This document shows, one piece after another, positions 37,901 through 48,589 of a DNA stretch of 64,000 nucleotides. Position 1 is the stretch's first letter; the number at the start of each line of letters is the position of its first letter. The notes under the pieces are model-generated. The model was not told where the DNA came from, made no database searches, and was given only the letters and a program-made list of their open reading frames with translations. The stretch comes from Eudromia elegans. Taxonomy: Eukaryota; Chordata; Aves; Tinamiformes; Tinamidae. Made by a program: the position numbers and the translations under genes. The stretch spans positions 2,299,067-2,363,066 of the forward strand of contig PTEX01000013.1 of assembly GCA_003342815.1 (NCBI GenBank), in the 5' to 3' direction.

Positions 37901-40900
37901 GCATTTGAGCACTGGTGAAACTGTTGACTCTGTCACGCAACCTCTCCCCGGGCTATCAGATCTTCTCCAGTTTTAACCTTTTCTTCCCACTTACTCAAAT
38001 CTACTTGATTTCCATGAAAGGTTGATGACTTTGTCTCGGACGCTCTGATCGCTGACAATGCAACTCTCCTTTCTCGAGCTGCTGAATAAAACAGTGATGT
38101 CCTGTAAAAGCAATTCTGTCTCCTTCCACTGCAAATTGGTTTCAGTTTTTTAGCAACCTCATGTAGTCTAGTTTCTGCCCTCTCCCTGGTCCTTCAAATT
38201 TTCAGTGAGATTTTATACACCAATAAAGGGTCGAACTGGGAACCATCGTTAGCGGCTTTCACTGCCTCAGAAATCTGCCTTAGCTGAGGTTGGGCATCAT
38301 CATCACTCAAAAGCAAGCAGCTGCTGAGCTCTTTTGGGGACTGTGCTTCACCAAGGTGCTGGAACGCCCTAGCAGAAAGCCTCCACAGACTATGCCAAGG
38401 GTGCGTGCAGAGATACGTACGCTGAGCAGAGGCCGGGCTCCGCTGTGGTGGTGGTAGGGCGTTTTACACATTGCTTGATAATCATACATTGTCACCCTGC
38501 AACCAAAACAAAACAAGCAAGAGGTCAGAAGCAAGAAATGCAAGTGCTCTGAGACACTCACGTCAGCATGCACTACTTTCTTCCTATTTAGATCACATGC
38601 TTTTTAAAAACAATCTGCATAGAAAAACTAAAATGGTGGCCTGCTTGTATCCCTCTCTGCACTTTGACCACTTCTGAATTTTGCAAAGTGAAATATACAA
38701 GTCACAGATTAATGTAACTGGGTCAACGCAGGAGAAAATGTGTCCCTAACTTCCGACAGTGAGCAATACGGGCTCTGGAACAGGGAAATTATAATTGTAT
38801 CTATCTGCCGCAAGCCTCCCTAGGTCTTGTTTTCAATCCACTGAAATTCTCAGTTCTCTTGAAAATTACTGGGGGTGTGGAACGAAAATAACAGTGGTAT
38901 TTTTAAGAGACAGCAGGGTTCTCAGCTAGCTGCAATGCTACGTCTGGAGGGGCCTCTCAGCCAACTACCCATAGAAAGGCTTTCCGAGTGGCACAGGGAA
39001 CTGATTTCACACAAAATGCAAGGAAGTGTTTTCCTTGCCTTAGAAATGACAGCGAAGTAGCTGCTCTCTGGCAACACAAAGCCTGGGAATTACTGTACCC
39101 GACAGTTCTTTGCAGCAGGCTGAAGGGCAAGAGATGAGGAGGAACAGGAGGCACAGAGATGATAGTTGAGCGAGCCAGGGGAAGAGGGCTGGCACTCAAA
39201 GCAGGTATTGCAGTAATATAGGAGAGCCTCGTGCACCAGCTCAAGCAGCCCCCTGCCCCCAGCAGTGCTGCTCCTGGCCTCATGCACCTTGCTCCACACA
39301 CCAGCTGAAAGCAGAGGACAGGGCAGAGATCCACCACCTACTTACCGCCTGAACATGCCCATGTTTAGCAGTTGGGTCATTACTGATCCATCCACTGCTC
39401 CAAAAAATTTCCCAGTCTGCAAGCACAAAAAAAAGAGTAAACTGTGAATAGTAAAATTACCAAGTGCTCTACTGCTTCAGCTGACACAATCTGTCCAGAC
39501 GCTGAAGACTCTGCTACCTACTGCATACAGCAACCATTTTAGGGAGTTCGTCCCTCGTCTGGCTAGAAAGTTGGAGGGAGGACTTGCTTGTGCTGCTGGC
39601 TGGGTATTCTGTGCTGTTCCTATCGTGCTTCAAAAGGACTTAGCCACATAAGTCCCTGCAGAGTCTGACAGAAAATGAACCAGGCACATTAACTCACCTG
39701 GAACCTGGTTCTCTTGTGACTTTTTGGGAACCCCAGTTCTCTGGATCTGCAATTTTATGTCTCTTCTGCTTGAGCCTGCTCTGCTAGCTCGGGGCTGCAG
39801 CACCCTCATAAACCTCTGTGGCCCAGCTACCCAAGGCTAGGTGACTCACCATGCGTGAGGGCACAGTACAGATTTGCTTCAGGAGCACAAGCAATTCCAC
39901 AACTCACTGCGGTGCAAGTTCCACAGATGCAGCAGTTTAAAACCCAAACAACATATCGTGAACTGATTCATCGTTTTAGATAGCTAGCACTAGACATTTT
40001 GTACTAGCACAGTCAAAGCTATTGCCCAGGCTCTACCCAAGCTGAAGCTGCATTTGCGGGGGCAACAAAGCCCAAATTCTGCTTGCATTTCTGGACTAGC
40101 AGTGGGGCTTGTGACTCACTTCTGTGTTCCATTTATGGTTTAGACCTCATAAACCTAATCAGGATCACAACTCCAACTCTGGACACTACCACAGTAAAGA
40201 CTTCCTTCACTGAATGACAGTTCTAGCTTTCCTGCTTTAAAAAGTGTCAGAAATCTTTTGCAAAAAAAGCTCCTCATCTGCCAAGTACACTGTTTTGTTT
40301 GCAAGCAAGTAAATAAAATATTTGTAAATCATAAAAATATAGATACAGATCTGTATCCTGGCTCAAGGGTCTTGATACAGTAAACAGCACTCATACGATA
40401 CAGAACCATATAGAACCATTCATGCAGACTATGGGGGGACATTTTACTTCTCCACTGATAGGCTTCCAGTTCTTTAGTAGCTGGCAGAGGACTTCATTTA
40501 TCTGAGTGGGCCATTTCCACTAAAAAAAGCCTTAGGCATCTTTACCTAAGATGATATGGTACTCACACAACAGCAGTGTTACGTGGTTATGAGCCTCCTC
40601 CCAAGAGGCTTTAGAAGGTGTTTCATTGCATAAATCAATATGTAACATCAATTTCCCTTTTAGCTTTTGAATTTAATAATCTCAAGCATAGCTGAATGTG
40701 TCTGAGCAAGTGCTAATTTTTCCACTACTCCAGCTCCTTCAAGCTGATTATGGTGGTTAGGAGGCCAGCTGCCCACGTTTAATACCGGTCTGCAGCCACA
40801 GCCCGAGCATGAGCAGTGGGATTTCACACAGCACAACCTCCAGCTGGTGTGGCAAGGACAGAGGGTCTCTGCGGGACTGCAGAGGGGACCTGCACTTTCC

Positions 40901-43900
40901 AGAGACACTGATATCTGACTGAATTTCTGCTGGGAGGGCCTGACAGTTACTGCTATGAGGGGATGTTTGTATAAGTGAGAGTAAGGCCTAGGGAATGGAC
41001 ACAGAAAAGCATCAGCAAGTTTAACAGAAATTCAGACCTGAAAAGCTAAGCACTGGTTTAGGCAGTCTGTGCGGTGGTAATGCGTGAAGCCACTGCTTGG
41101 CACAAGCCAAGACAGTTCTTCACGGAGACAACGTCTTGCAAAGCAGCTCTCCTTGCAGCCTCCTGCCTCCAGTGTCTGCCCACTGCTGCTGCAAACAGCC
41201 CTCTGCTGTGTCCCTCCCTCCCCGCAGCTCAGAGCAGGTATTGCAGGCCCCTCCATCCACGGAAGGGAGCGTCGCCCCCAACATCCTCAAGATCCACGCC
41301 TTGCCTGGGCACTAAGCGCTTCCCACAGAGGGCAGTTCGCTTTGTGTCTGCTGTGGCGCTGTGTGTGATCAGGAATTAGCATTGCACTACCATTGCCATC
41401 TTGTTAAATCCAGAGATGGGGAGCCGACTGACAGGCCCTAGGGGATCTTGTTCTGCTATACCCTGCCCCTTGTCCTGGGAGTCCCACTTGGGCCCTGCTT
41501 GCAGAAGTATACTGCATGATGCCTCAGGGAGAAGGTGGGAGCCCCAAAGAAACACCCCTGGTATTGAGCGAGGGGACATGCAGCAATACCCAGGGCCGAG
41601 TGCCGCGGCTCTGCTGCAGGCGCTTGTTCCAGCCAGCAGCGAAAGGCTGGCCACAAACTCTGGGGCAGCCACAGAGCAACCACTGCAACATGGGCACCGC
41701 GCAGAACAGCCCTTGCGTCCGCAGCGCCAACCCTCAGTGCGAGGGCCATCTTTGGGCCGTGCCTGGCCGGGACATAGCTCTGTGCCACTGTGTGCGCGAC
41801 GGGTTCGCCTCGTGTCTCCACAGGCCTGCAAAGCGCTGCCCTGGCACAGCCCTGGCAGCAGAGCTGGGCATGTCAGATATTTTCCCTTCTTCTTCTGCCC
41901 CAGATTGCCTGGTCCTCTCTCCCGCCCACTCCTCTTCCATTCTCTCTTGGCTCCCTCTGCGATCAGTTTGGATGGAGGATTAGTCCGAATTAAGAGATTA
42001 CCCATTCTTTCCCAAGTAATCCTGCAGGGAGCTTCCATCTCATCAGCCACTAAAACCCTGAGTCCCCCTTTCTTCTGCAGCGGTGCCTGGCTGTGGGTAA
42101 GCGCCTTGCCACCTCCAGGCCGTGGTGATTAGAGCCAATCCGCCAGGCCGACCACAGTGGGGGGCAGAGCCCAAAGGAGGCCACGTTCAGAGGGTTTCCG
42201 TGCGGAACTCCTCTCGCTCCCAGCGCACGGCAGGGCTGCAGGGCTGCGAGCAGGCTGAGTGCGAGGCGAAGTGCTGCAGCCCCAAGGCAGTGAGCTAGGA
42301 AAGGAGCGGAGCATCTCACAGGCCCTGGAGGAGCTCCCAGCCCTGGCTGCTCCTATGGGTGCCCTGGGGACACATGCACCCTGGCATTTCCTGACATGAA
42401 GTAGGTTCCTGGCTGCCTTTCTTGGGCAAACACTGTTCACGCTGGAGCCGCAGCAGCCTCTGCGGAGACCTGCGAGGTGCCACCTGAGCTGCTCTCGCTG
42501 GGGTAGGACTCCCACACAGCAGTGCTGCGGTGATGGCAACCAAACCCCGGCCATGGACTTAAGGCTGCTTTCCTGGGTGGGCAGCTGAAGCCTTGGGTTC
42601 CAGGAAACAGGGTCTGGCAGTGTGGATGGCTGCTGTGCTGCTGGGGAGGGGAAGCTGTAACCGGAGCAAGATAAGGAAGTCACCTGGGAAGGAAAGCAGC
42701 AGTGAGCTTCCCAAGGCCACTGGAGGTGACAGCTGGAGAAGCTGACAGTACCGCTGCCTGCCCAGATGCCTGATTTCGAGGCATGTGGATAATGTTAGTA
42801 ATTTACCCAAATCCAGTGGAATGCCAGGTTCTTGCTAGTCAGATCTTTCAGAAACCAGTTAAAAAAATAAGAAAGCAAAAATCCGTAAGATGCAGAAAAA
42901 TACAGGGACAGGATGGTGGTGCTGAGACAGGGAGTAGATGTGGTGCCCCAAGGACGCCGCTGCCTTTGTCTGCGGACAAACACAACAGCACTCAGCAAAT
43001 GCCATGGCACTCAGCAAAGCACCTCTGAAAGTGCTTGGAAAAGGCAACTCCTGAGACTAAGATCAACCCCTGCTGAACACACAGGGGGACTTGGCTCCCA
43101 GAGCAGGGAGTCATTACGACTCTGATTCATTTTCCTCCTTTATTTTTGAATCTTTGTTTGATTTTCTTGGCCCTACAAGCCATTGAACAGGCACTTCTAC
43201 TTAAAAATCCATTGTGCCAGACAGGTCACTTTTTTGTGGAAAACAGGTTGCTTATTCTTGCCATATGCACTATTTAATACCGATCAGTACCACCTCTGGG
43301 TATTACTGCCCTGCTGATTCACTTTGCTTCGTCTTATCTATTCTCATTTGGCATCTCTGAAATTATTGTCTAGTGTCTGGAGAGTTCATTATGCCACCTT
43401 TCCCTTTTGCAAGTGGATTAATGAACATCGTGGCCAACAAGAGCCCTGATGTGAAACTATGGGACACACACTGCAGACGTTTTGCATTCTAAAAACCCCG
43501 TTTTATTCCTCTTCTCCAGTCCTATGGCAATTTCAATGAAATTCCACACTACTGCTCGTAATGAAAATGCTTCATTTTCCATTTCTTCTGCAAGCTAGCT
43601 TTTGCTAGTACCTTGTCGCTTTGTTGTTCATGAGTCTGCTCCAGCGGGCCACTCTCTGACATTCATATCCATGGCACTTTATTTTTGTTTGTTCAGAAAC
43701 AAGCAGCTCTGTGCTAGGTTTACCAGAAGGCAGAAAGGTAGAGCTAAACCACGTAGTGGCTGATTCCGCTGCCTTTGCCCAAGGTGAACAGGTATCACAT
43801 CACAAAGTGCTCCCCTTGAGCTCTCTGGAATTGGTTATGGGAAGTACTGGCAGCAGGAGAAGAGGAAGCAACTTTAGCCACTATGCTCTTATTAATGCTC

Positions 43901-45918
43901 TGACTTTTTTCCCCTACTCTCTTACTTCCATGAGTCCAGCAAGTCCTCTTTGCAATTAAATGATTTTTTTTCTTTGTTTTTGCCTTTGGCATTTCACTCT
44001 TACTATCCTCTCAGCTTCCTTTCCTTGAGAACACTTTTTTTTTTGGCTTAAGAAGAGCCTCTCGAAAGCGCTGCTGACTTTCCTTCCAGTTTCAGGGCAT
44101 GCCTGCCCTCTGGGACTCTCTCAGATCATCTTTCAGCAGCACCTGTGGTGAGGGCAAAGCTTCTCATTTCCTCAATTTCTGTAAAAAAGACATTTCAACT
44201 GCCTCCTTCCTTATCCTTGTGAACTCCTTACTTACCTAGAACATGCTCTCACCATGCCTGGAGGCTTTCCCCTCACCACACATTTGAATTTTATCTCACT
44301 GTGGCCACTCTTGTTACAGAATTCAACTCTATTCGTTTTAAACAGCTCTGGGGTGTTATTTAGAAACAGCACAGAGACAAGCACACCCTCCTCCTCCTCT
44401 TACGCTCTCTTACCTCTGCAGGTCTTTTGGAAATTAGTATAAAGCCATTATTATCAATGAGGAAGCAATTCAGAATCTGCAGAGATGAAAGAGAAGCAAC
44501 ATTAAAGACGTCTTTTTCATGGTTTTCTGTTAGGTACTGCTGTGTGCAGGGTGAGGCAGTGTGGATGGGTGCTTATGGCAATTGAGTCAGCCTCAGCATT
44601 TCCATGTCTAGCCCTGTCACTCAATTGCAGCAGGCTTTAGACAATTCATTTTTTGCTCTCTGCCTCTATTTTGAGATATTCTGTCAGTGAGATGTTTGTG
44701 ACGGAGTTTTTTTCTTGGCATGGCTGCACGTAGGCCTAGCATACACTGACCTGAACTTACACAGAAATACATGCTGTAGGAAGTGATAGGGTATTTGGGG
44801 ACAATTCCTTTTTAGTAACAAGATATTTTTTCATCTTCAGATTTCACAGTTTTACAAATATTAATGAAATAATTTATCATTTTTATTTTGTGAAGCAGGA
44901 GTTTAGGTAGAAATCTTTAGGTCTCACAGCAAGTTAAGGGGAAAAAAAACAGGATCTGAAGCAGATCCTAGATGAACACAGGATAAAAATCCTCTGGTGA
45001 CTCCACTCTCCAGGCAGAAGACACCCTGGCTCAAACATGCCTGAGATCAAGATTGAAGTAGTGGCAAAAAGGCAAAGAGGGGTGTCCAGCATGTCATGCT
45101 GGCAGCCACTCCCTTCAGCAGGTCTGGGGCTCCATGGGGCAAACTTAAAAAAGATGGAGTCTCCTTGGAGTCAGTGGCTGTAAATCATATACTCCTGGCT
45201 GAGCTCATGTCATCTCTCAAAGTTGATGCTGATACTAAGGGAAGACCCAAGCTGCAGATCAATGGCATGAGGTCTTGCTCTATCTGTGCAGCTTCTTGTG
45301 AGATGTTGAGCAGTACTTGATGTGCGGGGAGACAAAGGCCTCCACAGAACAGGTAACCATTCCCATTGCATGTATAGAGAAGAAATCTGGTCAACTTACA
45401 TCATCCTGACAGCTCAGTGGACAGGCACCATCAAAGGCACTGCACTGGAAAAGAAAGGCAGATATTAAGTTGTGGCATGATCCCAGCTTACGGTCTCCAC
45501 CTTGGCAGGGCTTAGGCAAAAGGTCTCTACCAGCATCCCACTAAGCTATTAAGCTGTCTAAGCTAGTTGGCATTTTGAACAAGAGCTCCATGGTTTGCAC
45601 AGGCAGCCACACCAAAGAAACCTGCTACTGCCTCTGCATGCTCCCCACATGGTGAATTCTCCCCAAGCAACGCTGCTGAGCGCTCACAGCCTGTGCCAGT
45701 CGCTCTGTGTGACTATCAGCAGCCCCCCACGCACCTCCAGCAGAGAGGGCACTTACAAAGCAAGAGGGCAGCATCAAGCTTCCTGGCCGTGACAACAAAG
45801 GTTATTGTGTACTGTCAGGAAAACAGCATGTTTCAGTACCTCCTAAAATCTGGACTAAATGCATGTATGGCATTTTAGTTCAGGATTATTCTCAGACAGT
45901 TGTGTGTGGTTTTTTTGG

Positions 45919-45975
<57 letters not shown>

Positions 45976-48589
45976 CTAGACAACTAATGATAAAATAGGA
46001 TGTGAATGGTGCTTGTGTGGCCTGAGGCACCATCCATTTGTTTCATTTAGGATTTATGTGCAGCAGAGTTGACATGTGTTTCACAACACTGAACCGGATG
46101 GGGACAGGAGGGGTTAAGTGGTGAGTAACAGAGCCCTTCAGGTGCTTATTGATTTCATAATTGTTCTGAATTTGTGGTGGCTGCATGTGTCTGTCTCTTT
46201 GCGTTATTTTTTAATGCCATTTTCACGAGAAGCAGAGGCAAGAGAGCTGACATGGTGTTGCCATTTTTGTACATGGGGTCCCCTTCCTGCCAGAGGTTTT
46301 CCAGGGTCAGGGAAGGACACTGACGTGTAGCAGAGCTTGGCTGCTCTCAGTCAGCTGCCATTTATTACTGCAAAGCTCTTATATACAGATCCCAGCCCCC
46401 TTTCTGAATGAGTGTCAATAACAAGAGGTGGAACTGTCATTTCAAACTAAAACGGGGCCATTACTTTCAGGTTCATTTTGTTTCCCCTCATGAAGGACAT
46501 TTGCAGGACTATATAACATTTTTAGGTTTCAGAGGAGGCTCTATGATGTTTGTTTCAAGCCCTGTGGCTTTGTAACAGCCCATCCTTACACTCCAAATCT
46601 GACTGGCTCTTTGAAGCCCTAAGGTTTAAAGACTTTTCAATGTCATGATGCAAGTTGCAAGCATAGTCTCACCCTGACTTGGTTATTTTGTCTCCCTTGA
46701 CATAGGGATTGAATCCTTTGTCTCAGATGGGTTTCCTCCTTTGGTTATTTGAGAAATGCAGCCATAACAAACCAATATTATTGCTAAGAAATACAGATCC
46801 AGAGTTCAGAAATCAGAAGAGAAACCTACATGCACCAGAGAGGGTCATTTTCCCCCAAAATATCTCACAGTATCTTTCTCTGCAGTGTGAGGACTGATTC
46901 TCATCTCTGCTGCTGAGGCCAAGACCTGGAAAATCTCCAGCAGCATCCCCTGCACAAGGCTATGTTTGCAGAAGGGGAATGAGATGAGAAGCCTGCTTGG
47001 GAAGCACAGACAGCTCGCAGAGAGCCCCAGAGCAGGGCATAGCTGAACTGTGGCTTGCTGCTTGCTTTGAGACCACTACATCTACTGCCCTGTCGTCACA
47101 GCTCCCTCCTTGGAGATGAGCTACCTCGCAGCTTTCTCCTGTTCTTGGTCAGGCTTCTGAAATGCTGCAACCCAGAGCGTCTTCAGCTTTGCCAAAGACA
47201 CTTAATTACTGTGAAGACAAATACAGCCTGTGACAGGCTTGGACTGTCTCCAGTGATTACAGACAAGGGACAGTGCCTGTATTGCATTGGCACACAAACT
47301 GCACAATTATGAAGCAGCGACGCGCCGAGGCACACCGGGATACCTCCCCGTCCAGCACTTTTGTCTACTTACATCACTGTCATTGGGCTGGGAGGCAGGA
47401 GGAACAGCGTGGACATCCAGAGCAGCATCGTGTGCATTGACAGGGGAGAAAGAAAACAAAATCTGTTAGTCACTGCCCTGTCACACTGCAGTCACGTCCT
47501 GAGAAACCATATGGATTTATTCCTATAGGCACCTATCAGGACCACGGCACACAGCCGCCTGGCACACAGGCCTCCTTTTAGCTTCTTCAATAAACCTTGC
47601 CGCTTTCACTTAACACTTGAAATGAGTGTGTCTGCGTGGGAACTGCCCGGCTACAGCCCTCGGGAGGTTTTTAAAATTAAGCCCTGTGCCAACACGTCAG
47701 GATGTGCTCACACACTTTGCATAAGTCCTTTTAGCTCAGGTTAGGTTTATCTTAGGTCTCAATCTCCGATCTGCTACGATGCCTCCTCCCGCTAGCACGG
47801 ACAACTCTGGATTTTTCCATTCATGTGTTCTCTGATGGTGATCAGCTTCCTGCTCTTGCGTCACCACACAGTCACCTTATGACAGCTCCTTCTTTGCAGC
47901 AGGGACCCGTTTCTGTTGTGTACTGCTTTAGTGTCACTGGACTCCACAGGCAAAAGCTGGGCGAAAGCCCCTGAACAGCAGCAGAGCAGTGCTTCATTCT
48001 TCCTGCCTCTCAGGCAGGAAATTATTGTTAAATTACAGTACTTCTCTCGGTACAGCATGAGTGTCTAAAACCCGCACAACACTGAAAGCTTGTCCCTAGA
48101 GCAAATAATTTTTATTTTGGCAGGCTACTAGCATTTTGTTACCATTATTAAGATGATAAAAGAGGGCAGTAGATTTTGTTTTCTATGTGTCCAGAACTGC
48201 AGATTTCCATGAGGTTTCTGAAAGGCTGAATGAGCAGTAGCGTATTGCCACAATTAAACGTGTCACAGGCAGCAGAGCTAGTGCAAGGCCAGGATGCCGA
48301 CACCGTCAACACAGCATTTGCAGAACAGATTCATGGCTCACACGGTATTAGTGTCATCAAAGGATTAAAGAAATGTGCGACTTCAAACTAATCTATTCCA
48401 TAAATCTTTTAATATACATTTCATTGAAGCCCTTATCGAAATGCCATCGTACATGACACAGCCTAGCACCGGCCTAGCTGACAAAGAACATTCAACCGTG
48501 TCTCTGAATGATTGCTGGTGCTCCTACCTGTTGCATGGCCATCCAAAACTTGCGTTGGAGTAATTCCAGCTTAATCTGCACACCTACCG
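25847..48589 (-). CDS. CACNA2D4: Calcium channel alpha2delta-4 subunit, C-terminal twelve coding exons (5'-incomplete)
   Basis: Auxiliary alpha2delta subunit of high-voltage-activated calcium channels, extracellular and membrane-tethered. In retina it supports Cav1.4 at photoreceptor ribbon synapses, and human mutations cause cone dysfunction (family knowledge). Exons in transcript order: 48589-48528, 45444-45400, 44476-44414, 39416-39346, 38496-38421, 36589-36537, 35588-35533, 34196-34176, 29560-29443, 26964-26852, 26519-26437 and 25939-25847. Phases agree at all eleven junctions. Conserved peptides include [19 protein letters not shown] (Cache-type end), [32 protein letters not shown] and [19 protein letters not shown]. 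The protein ends in a Leu-rich tail, a probable GPI signal. Paralogue choice rests on similarity to human CACNA2D4 and on its ADIPOR2 neighbour. The upstream three-quarters, including the VWA domain, lies beyond 64000. Confidence 0.95.
25940..26436 (-). other. CACNA2D4: CACNA2D4 last intron
   Basis: A GC-rich GT-AG intron of 497 bases. The long + strand frame crossing it and the adjacent exons has no family resemblance. Confidence 0.88.
26437..26519 (-). CDS. CACNA2D4: CACNA2D4 exon ([20 protein letters not shown])
   Basis: It starts with two bases of the split Tyr codon after the AT-AC intron, then encodes [20 protein letters not shown] and CHAFHPE. The human sequence differs by one residue across the visible part. 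The NAS sequon is a potential N-glycosylation site. The donor is GAG|gtacca. Confidence 0.97.
26520..26851 (-). other. CACNA2D4: U12-type AT-AC intron of CACNA2D4
   Basis: In transcript sense the intron begins ATATCCTTCC and ends TCCTTAACGCGGCGCAC. The 5' site and the TCCTTAAC branch-point motif fit the minor-spliceosome consensus, with the terminal AC nine bases after the motif. Splicing here joins Lys-Tyr-Asn-Ala-Ser-Val-Lys in frame, as in human. The nearest GT and AG alternatives would give a stop at the junction. Length 332 bases. Confidence 0.93.
26852..26964 (-). CDS. CACNA2D4: CACNA2D4 exon (delta, [15 protein letters not shown]), with AT-AC donor
   Basis: It completes Lys and encodes [18 protein letters not shown] through to MSAREVK plus one base of Tyr. 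The acceptor is tctctccgcag. The 5' splice site that follows is ATATCCTTCC, of the U12 type, rather than [12 protein letters not shown] is conserved in the family. Confidence 0.96.
26965..29442 (-). other. CACNA2D4: CACNA2D4 intron
   Basis: GC-rich in its 3' part, with a T run near 28974-28991. I recognise no exon or repeat family with confidence. Confidence 0.85.
29443..29560 (-). CDS. CACNA2D4: CACNA2D4 exon (delta region, [11 protein letters not shown])
   Basis: Thirty-eight codons with two-base overhangs at both ends, from [20 protein letters not shown] to LIECGDCQ. It matches human [12 protein letters not shown] and VECGPCQK, including the Cys of each block that take part in the disulphide pattern. 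The donor is AAAA|gtaaga. Confidence 0.95.
29561..34175 (-). other. CACNA2D4: CACNA2D4 intron
   Basis: An intron of about 4.6 kb between the delta-region exon and the microexon. Nothing further was recognised on either strand. Confidence 0.85.
34176..34196 (-). CDS. CACNA2D4: CACNA2D4 microexon, 21 nt (AKAVFHH)
   Basis: The sequence between acceptor gatttgtccag and donor ACT|gtaagt is only 21 bases. It completes Ala, encodes KAVFHH and gives one base of the next Ser, preserving frame from SDNLAD into SHRHKKHE. It matches human AKSVFHHS. Confidence 0.9.
34197..35532 (-). other. CACNA2D4: CACNA2D4 intron
   Basis: A GT-AG intron of 1.3 kb; no additional feature recognised. Confidence 0.85.
35533..35588 (-). 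CDS. CACNA2D4: CACNA2D4 exon ([14 protein letters not shown])
   Basis: It completes an Ile codon and encodes [18 protein letters not shown], ending with one base of an Ala codon. The acceptor is cttttgacag and the donor GATG|gtgagt. It aligns with human LFLLEWSVWGSWYDRG and contains a possible N-glycosylation site (NMS). Confidence 0.9.
35589..36536 (-). other. CACNA2D4: CACNA2D4 intron containing a MIR-like SINE
   Basis: A GT-AG intron of 948 bases. The segment around 36245-36385 resembles the core SINE MIR. Confidence 0.85.
36245..36385 (+). mobile_element. MIR-like ancient SINE fragment
   Basis: The + strand runs through the MIR landmarks in order: a gactctgccactt block, a cagtgacctcaggtaaatc block (MIR: tgtgaccttgggcaagtc), gggcctctgcctctccgtttg, then caaaatgggaatagtaatag (MIR: aaaatggggataataatag). 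The copy is heavily diverged and inert. MIRs are rare but present in birds as ancient relics. Boundaries are approximate. Confidence 0.75.
36537..36589 (-). CDS. CACNA2D4: CACNA2D4 exon ([17 protein letters not shown])
   Basis: Seventeen codons plus two bases. The acceptor follows a long C/T tract (36592-36629 on the + strand is almost all purine). It is similar to human PISAFLTATRWLLQ. This is a hydrophobic helix of the ectodomain. Confidence 0.9.
36590..38420 (-). other. CACNA2D4: CACNA2D4 intron
   Basis: An AT-richer intron with an interrupted A run near 37621-37648. A purine-rich + strand tract (36592-36629) is the polypyrimidine tract of the exon at 36589. No gene seen. Confidence 0.85.
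38421..38496 (-). CDS. CACNA2D4: CACNA2D4 exon ([11 protein letters not shown], His-rich)
   Basis: It completes an Arg codon, then encodes [20 protein letters not shown] and further residues to PLLS. YDYQAMC is invariant in alpha2delta proteins. The acceptor is tttggttgcag and the donor AGC|gtacgt. Confidence 0.96.
38497..39345 (-). other. CACNA2D4: CACNA2D4 intron
   Basis: A GT-AG intron of 849 bases; no additional feature recognised. Confidence 0.85.
39346..39416 (-). CDS. CACNA2D4: CACNA2D4 exon ([17 protein letters not shown])
   Basis: Twenty-three codons plus two bases, matching human TGRFLGEVDGAVLTQLL. The acceptor is tttgtgcttgcag and the donor CG|gtaagt. It completes the Cache-like fold after the DNNGF strand. 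Confidence 0.95.
39417..44413 (-). other. CACNA2D4: CACNA2D4 intron
   Basis: An intron of about 5.0 kb. A GC-richer middle (41.4-42.7 kb) gives long chance frames on both strands without family resemblance. No repeat family recognised. Confidence 0.85.
44414..44476 (-). CDS. CACNA2D4: CACNA2D4 exon (Cache-domain strand, DNNGFILIS)
   Basis: Twenty-one codons in phase 0: [21 protein letters not shown]. The acceptor is catctctgcag and the donor GAG|gtaaga. The DNNGFILIS block is the hallmark of the last Cache-like repeat of alpha2delta proteins. Confidence 0.95.
44477..45399 (-). other. CACNA2D4: CACNA2D4 intron
   Basis: A 923-base intron. The stretch near 44605-44690 (ccctgtcactcaattgcagc...acaattc...ctctctgcctctattttgag) faintly resembles MIR but is too diverged to call. 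Confidence 0.85.
45400..45444 (-). CDS. CACNA2D4: CACNA2D4 exon ([15 protein letters not shown])
   Basis: A 45-base, 15-codon exon in phase 0, with acceptor cttttccag and donor GAT|gtaagt. It has three Cys, matching the spacing of human CSTVDGPCTQSCEDS. These belong to the disulphide-rich ectodomain. Confidence 0.93.
45445..48527 (-). other. CACNA2D4: CACNA2D4 intron with long poly-T
   Basis: An intron of about 3.1 kb containing a 55-base T run. No exon recognised: the donor-like tacttacatc near 47370 has no usable acceptor. Confidence 0.85.
45921..45975 (+). repeat. Poly-T run (55 nt)
   Basis: Uninterrupted T run inside a CACNA2D4 intron. Read on the - strand it is a poly-A, but no retroelement body was recognised next to it. 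Confidence 0.97.
48528..48589 (-). CDS. CACNA2D4: CACNA2D4 exon ([14 protein letters not shown])
   Basis: It completes an Ala codon and encodes [20 protein letters not shown], matching human GVQMKLEFLQRKFW. The acceptor is atttctcatag and the donor CAG|gtagga. This is the most 5' CACNA2D4 exon found in the window. Confidence 0.94.

Noticed and set aside
41401..42132. 243-codon + strand frame and its 224-codon - strand partner
   Set aside because: Both lie wholly inside a CACNA2D4 intron and shadow each other in GC-rich DNA. Neither resembles a protein family.
47370..47430. Apparent CACNA2D4 exon with donor-like cttacatc on the - strand
   Set aside because: No usable AG acceptor lies upstream. 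Adding it would also interrupt the conserved FWMAMQQ to CSAFDGAC junction seen in the human protein.
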